DNA from: Candidatus Aminicenans sakinawicola JGI OTU-1
Lineage (GTDB): Bacteria; Acidobacteriota; Aminicenantia; Aminicenantales; Aminicenantaceae
Assembly: GCA_000493965.1 (NCBI GenBank)
Contig: AWNV01000023.1
Span: 7,924-30,175, forward strand
Length of the DNA stretch: 22,252 bases
Reading direction: 5' to 3'
The position numbers and the translations under genes were made by a program. The stretch's first letter is position 1. Every line of letters starts with the position of its first letter. Shown piece by piece: positions 21,444 to 22,252 of this stretch. Below the pieces are notes generated by a model. The model had not been told where the DNA came from. It was given only the letters and a program-made list of their open reading frames with translations, and did not search any database.

Positions 21444-21704
21444 GTATCAGAGTAAGAAGAAAGTTGATGTTTTGTAGAAAAGCCATACAATTTTCTTGGG
21501 TGGTTTGGAGTGTATCTACCAACATTGTATGAGAAGTCAAATATGACTGTCTCTTTGTCCAGAATGTTTGCCCAAACTACACGGGGGAAGCGCCTATTAA
21601 GGAAATTGATGGTCCCGGGAATTGGGAGCCTCTCATGAACAGTAAGAATGGCATCTCGTGTAGCATCGCTCCAAAATCTAGTTACAATAAAAAGGAGGTA
21701 TGTA
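21444..21704. other. No intact gene; IS-derived noncoding sequence
   Basis: About 260 bp without a convincing gene on either strand. A 93-residue reverse-strand frame crosses it, but it has no recognisable motif or Shine-Dalgarno site. The stretch ends at a strong ribosome-binding site for the stub at 21705, so part of it is probably the upstream leader of that element. Confidence 0.4.
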
Positions 21705-21743
21705 ATGGCAGTAGTAAACATTGGGGTTGATCTGGACAGTTAG
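21705..21743 (+). pseudogene. 5' stub of a gene cut off by the next IS end (possibly IS110-type transposase)
   Basis: ATG at 21705 follows a perfect AAAGGAGGT (21691-21699) and reads 'MAVVNIGVDLD', then stops at TAG 21741-21743, inside the end of the next element (starting at about 21732). 'IGVDL' near the N-terminus is the pattern of the first DEDD strand of IS110-family transposases (usually VG(I/V)DLHK). Only about nine native codons remain, so the identity is tentative. Confidence 0.35.
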
Positions 21744-22252
21744 CGGAGTGAAAAAAAATTTAATTAACACCGATTTTCGCGGAATTTTAACCGTCATAGG
21801 AATATAAGATTTTCACCCAAGATTCACCCAAACTTAAGTGTATATTTTATGCCATCAAGCCATGAAAGCGATTGAGGTAAACGCTGCCATGGAACAGCCC
21901 TCAAAATAGGATTATGAGCTCTGCGGGGGTAGGTGATTATAACTCCTCCCTCTTTGACACTCAAGTTTGCCTTGCCTTGAACAAAATGTCTGTAGATTTT
22001 AGGCGCATCGCATTGTTCAAAGCCACGAAGTTTCTGGGCAAGCATACTGTAGAGAGTATCGGCCACCATGGTCATAACCACATCGAAGTGCACTTTGATA
22101 AGGATCGGTGAAGAAAGCGCATTGAGATAGAAAAAGTTAACCGCCTCAGAGATAACATTCTCCACACGCCACCGGCGGGAGTAATTTCCCACAAGAAGTT
22201 CTACAGGAACATCAAAGTCATTGGAGATAAGAAACGACGGTTTTTCATGACC
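21732..22252 (-). mobile_element. Insertion sequence with DDE-type transposase on the - strand (continues past the window)
   Basis: The end starts CTGGACAGTTAGCGGAGTG at 21732 and matches the scar at 801-839. The transposase reads leftward from beyond 22252 to 21824, leaving about 90 bp of noncoding end. The other end is outside the window. Confidence 0.7.
21824..22252 (-). CDS. C-terminal part of an IS4-superfamily-like DDE transposase (start outside window)
   Basis: On the reverse strand the frame is open from the window edge (22252) to TGA at 21826-21824, about 142 residues, and a GTG at 22192 is not the true start. It reads 'HEKPSFLISNDFDVPVELLV', 'GNYSRRWRVENVISEAVNFF', 'HFDVVMTMVADTLYSMLAQ' and 'YPRRAHNPILRAVPW'. 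The 'Y..RWRVEN' segment is the block carrying the catalytic Glu in IS4/IS1634-like DDE transposases (compare Y..RW.IE). The C-terminal 'YPRRAHNPIL' tail is unusual and may define a subfamily. The visible part is intact, so this element could be functional. Exact IS family is uncertain. Confidence 0.72.
   Translation of the reverse strand, partial: GHEKPSFLISNDFDVPVELLVGNYSRRWRVENVISEAVNFFYLNALSSPILIKVHFDVVMTMVADTLYSMLAQKLRGFEQCDAPKIYRHFVQGKANLSVKEGGVIITYPRRAHNPILRAVPWQRLPQSLSWLDGIKYTLKFG

Noticed and set aside
21440..21721. Reverse-strand 93-residue open frame
   Set aside because: No Shine-Dalgarno site or recognisable motif, and it spans the junction between two IS fragments.
1..22252. CRISPR arrays, tRNA or rRNA genes, and riboswitches
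   Set aside because: No regularly spaced direct repeats, cloverleaf-like segments with conserved T-loop, or recognisable riboswitch cores were seen on reading through either strand; short RNAs could still be missed by eye.

Overview
The window is AT-rich bacterial DNA read as an accessory surface-glycan locus. Almost every gene lies on the + strand, with good Shine-Dalgarno sites and several overlapping start/stop junctions. Nothing here fixes the taxon. The mix of NodU/CmcH-type carbamoyltransferase, SxtJ-like and DUF5989 small membrane proteins, membrane-anchored SGNH proteins, RfbF with sugar C-methyltransferases, and much insertion-sequence debris fits an environmental Gram-negative or candidate-phylum bacterium (Omnitrophota-like is my guess, low confidence). 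No tRNA, rRNA or CRISPR array was seen.

Layout. (1) 1-731: the tail of a LuxR/NarL-type response regulator and a stand-alone receiver-domain protein. (2) 801-8512: a carbamoylation/SGNH module present in one complete and one decayed copy. Copy 1 is SxtJ-like protein (947), carbamoyltransferase (1474), DUF5989 protein (3412) and SGNH-A (3632). Copy 2 is a truncated carbamoyltransferase pseudogene (4970-5668), an intact DUF5989 protein (5773), a different SGNH protein (6062) and a near-duplicate of SGNH-A (7283). (3) 8669-9646: a GalE-type epimerase. (4) 9846-11093: an IS3-family element with frameshifts in both reading frames, next to the 3' end of an unrecognised gene. (5) 11550-18040: a GT2 glycosyltransferase, glucose-1-phosphate cytidylyltransferase (RfbF), an SDR epimerase/dehydratase and three zinc-binding-type sugar C-methyltransferases, probably making and attaching a C-methylated (branched) CDP-sugar. 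(6) 18153-19193: a DUF362 protein with a Tat-like N-terminus. (7) 19368-19842: two tandem 3' stubs of GDP-fucose-synthase-like genes. (8) 19919-21052: a GT4 glycosyltransferase. (9) 21120-22252: a nest of insertion-sequence fragments.

How it may work together (inference). GalE, RfbF, the SDR and the C-methyltransferases supply nucleotide sugars. The GT2 and GT4 enzymes assemble them. The carbamoyltransferase, helped by two small membrane proteins, and the membrane-anchored SGNH proteins would decorate the glycan with carbamoyl and possibly acyl groups.

The most striking points are the duplicated carbamoyltransferase/DUF5989/SGNH module with its retained small proteins and conserved mini-ORFs, and a recurring roughly 50-bp IS-end scar lying directly upstream of truncated gene stubs.
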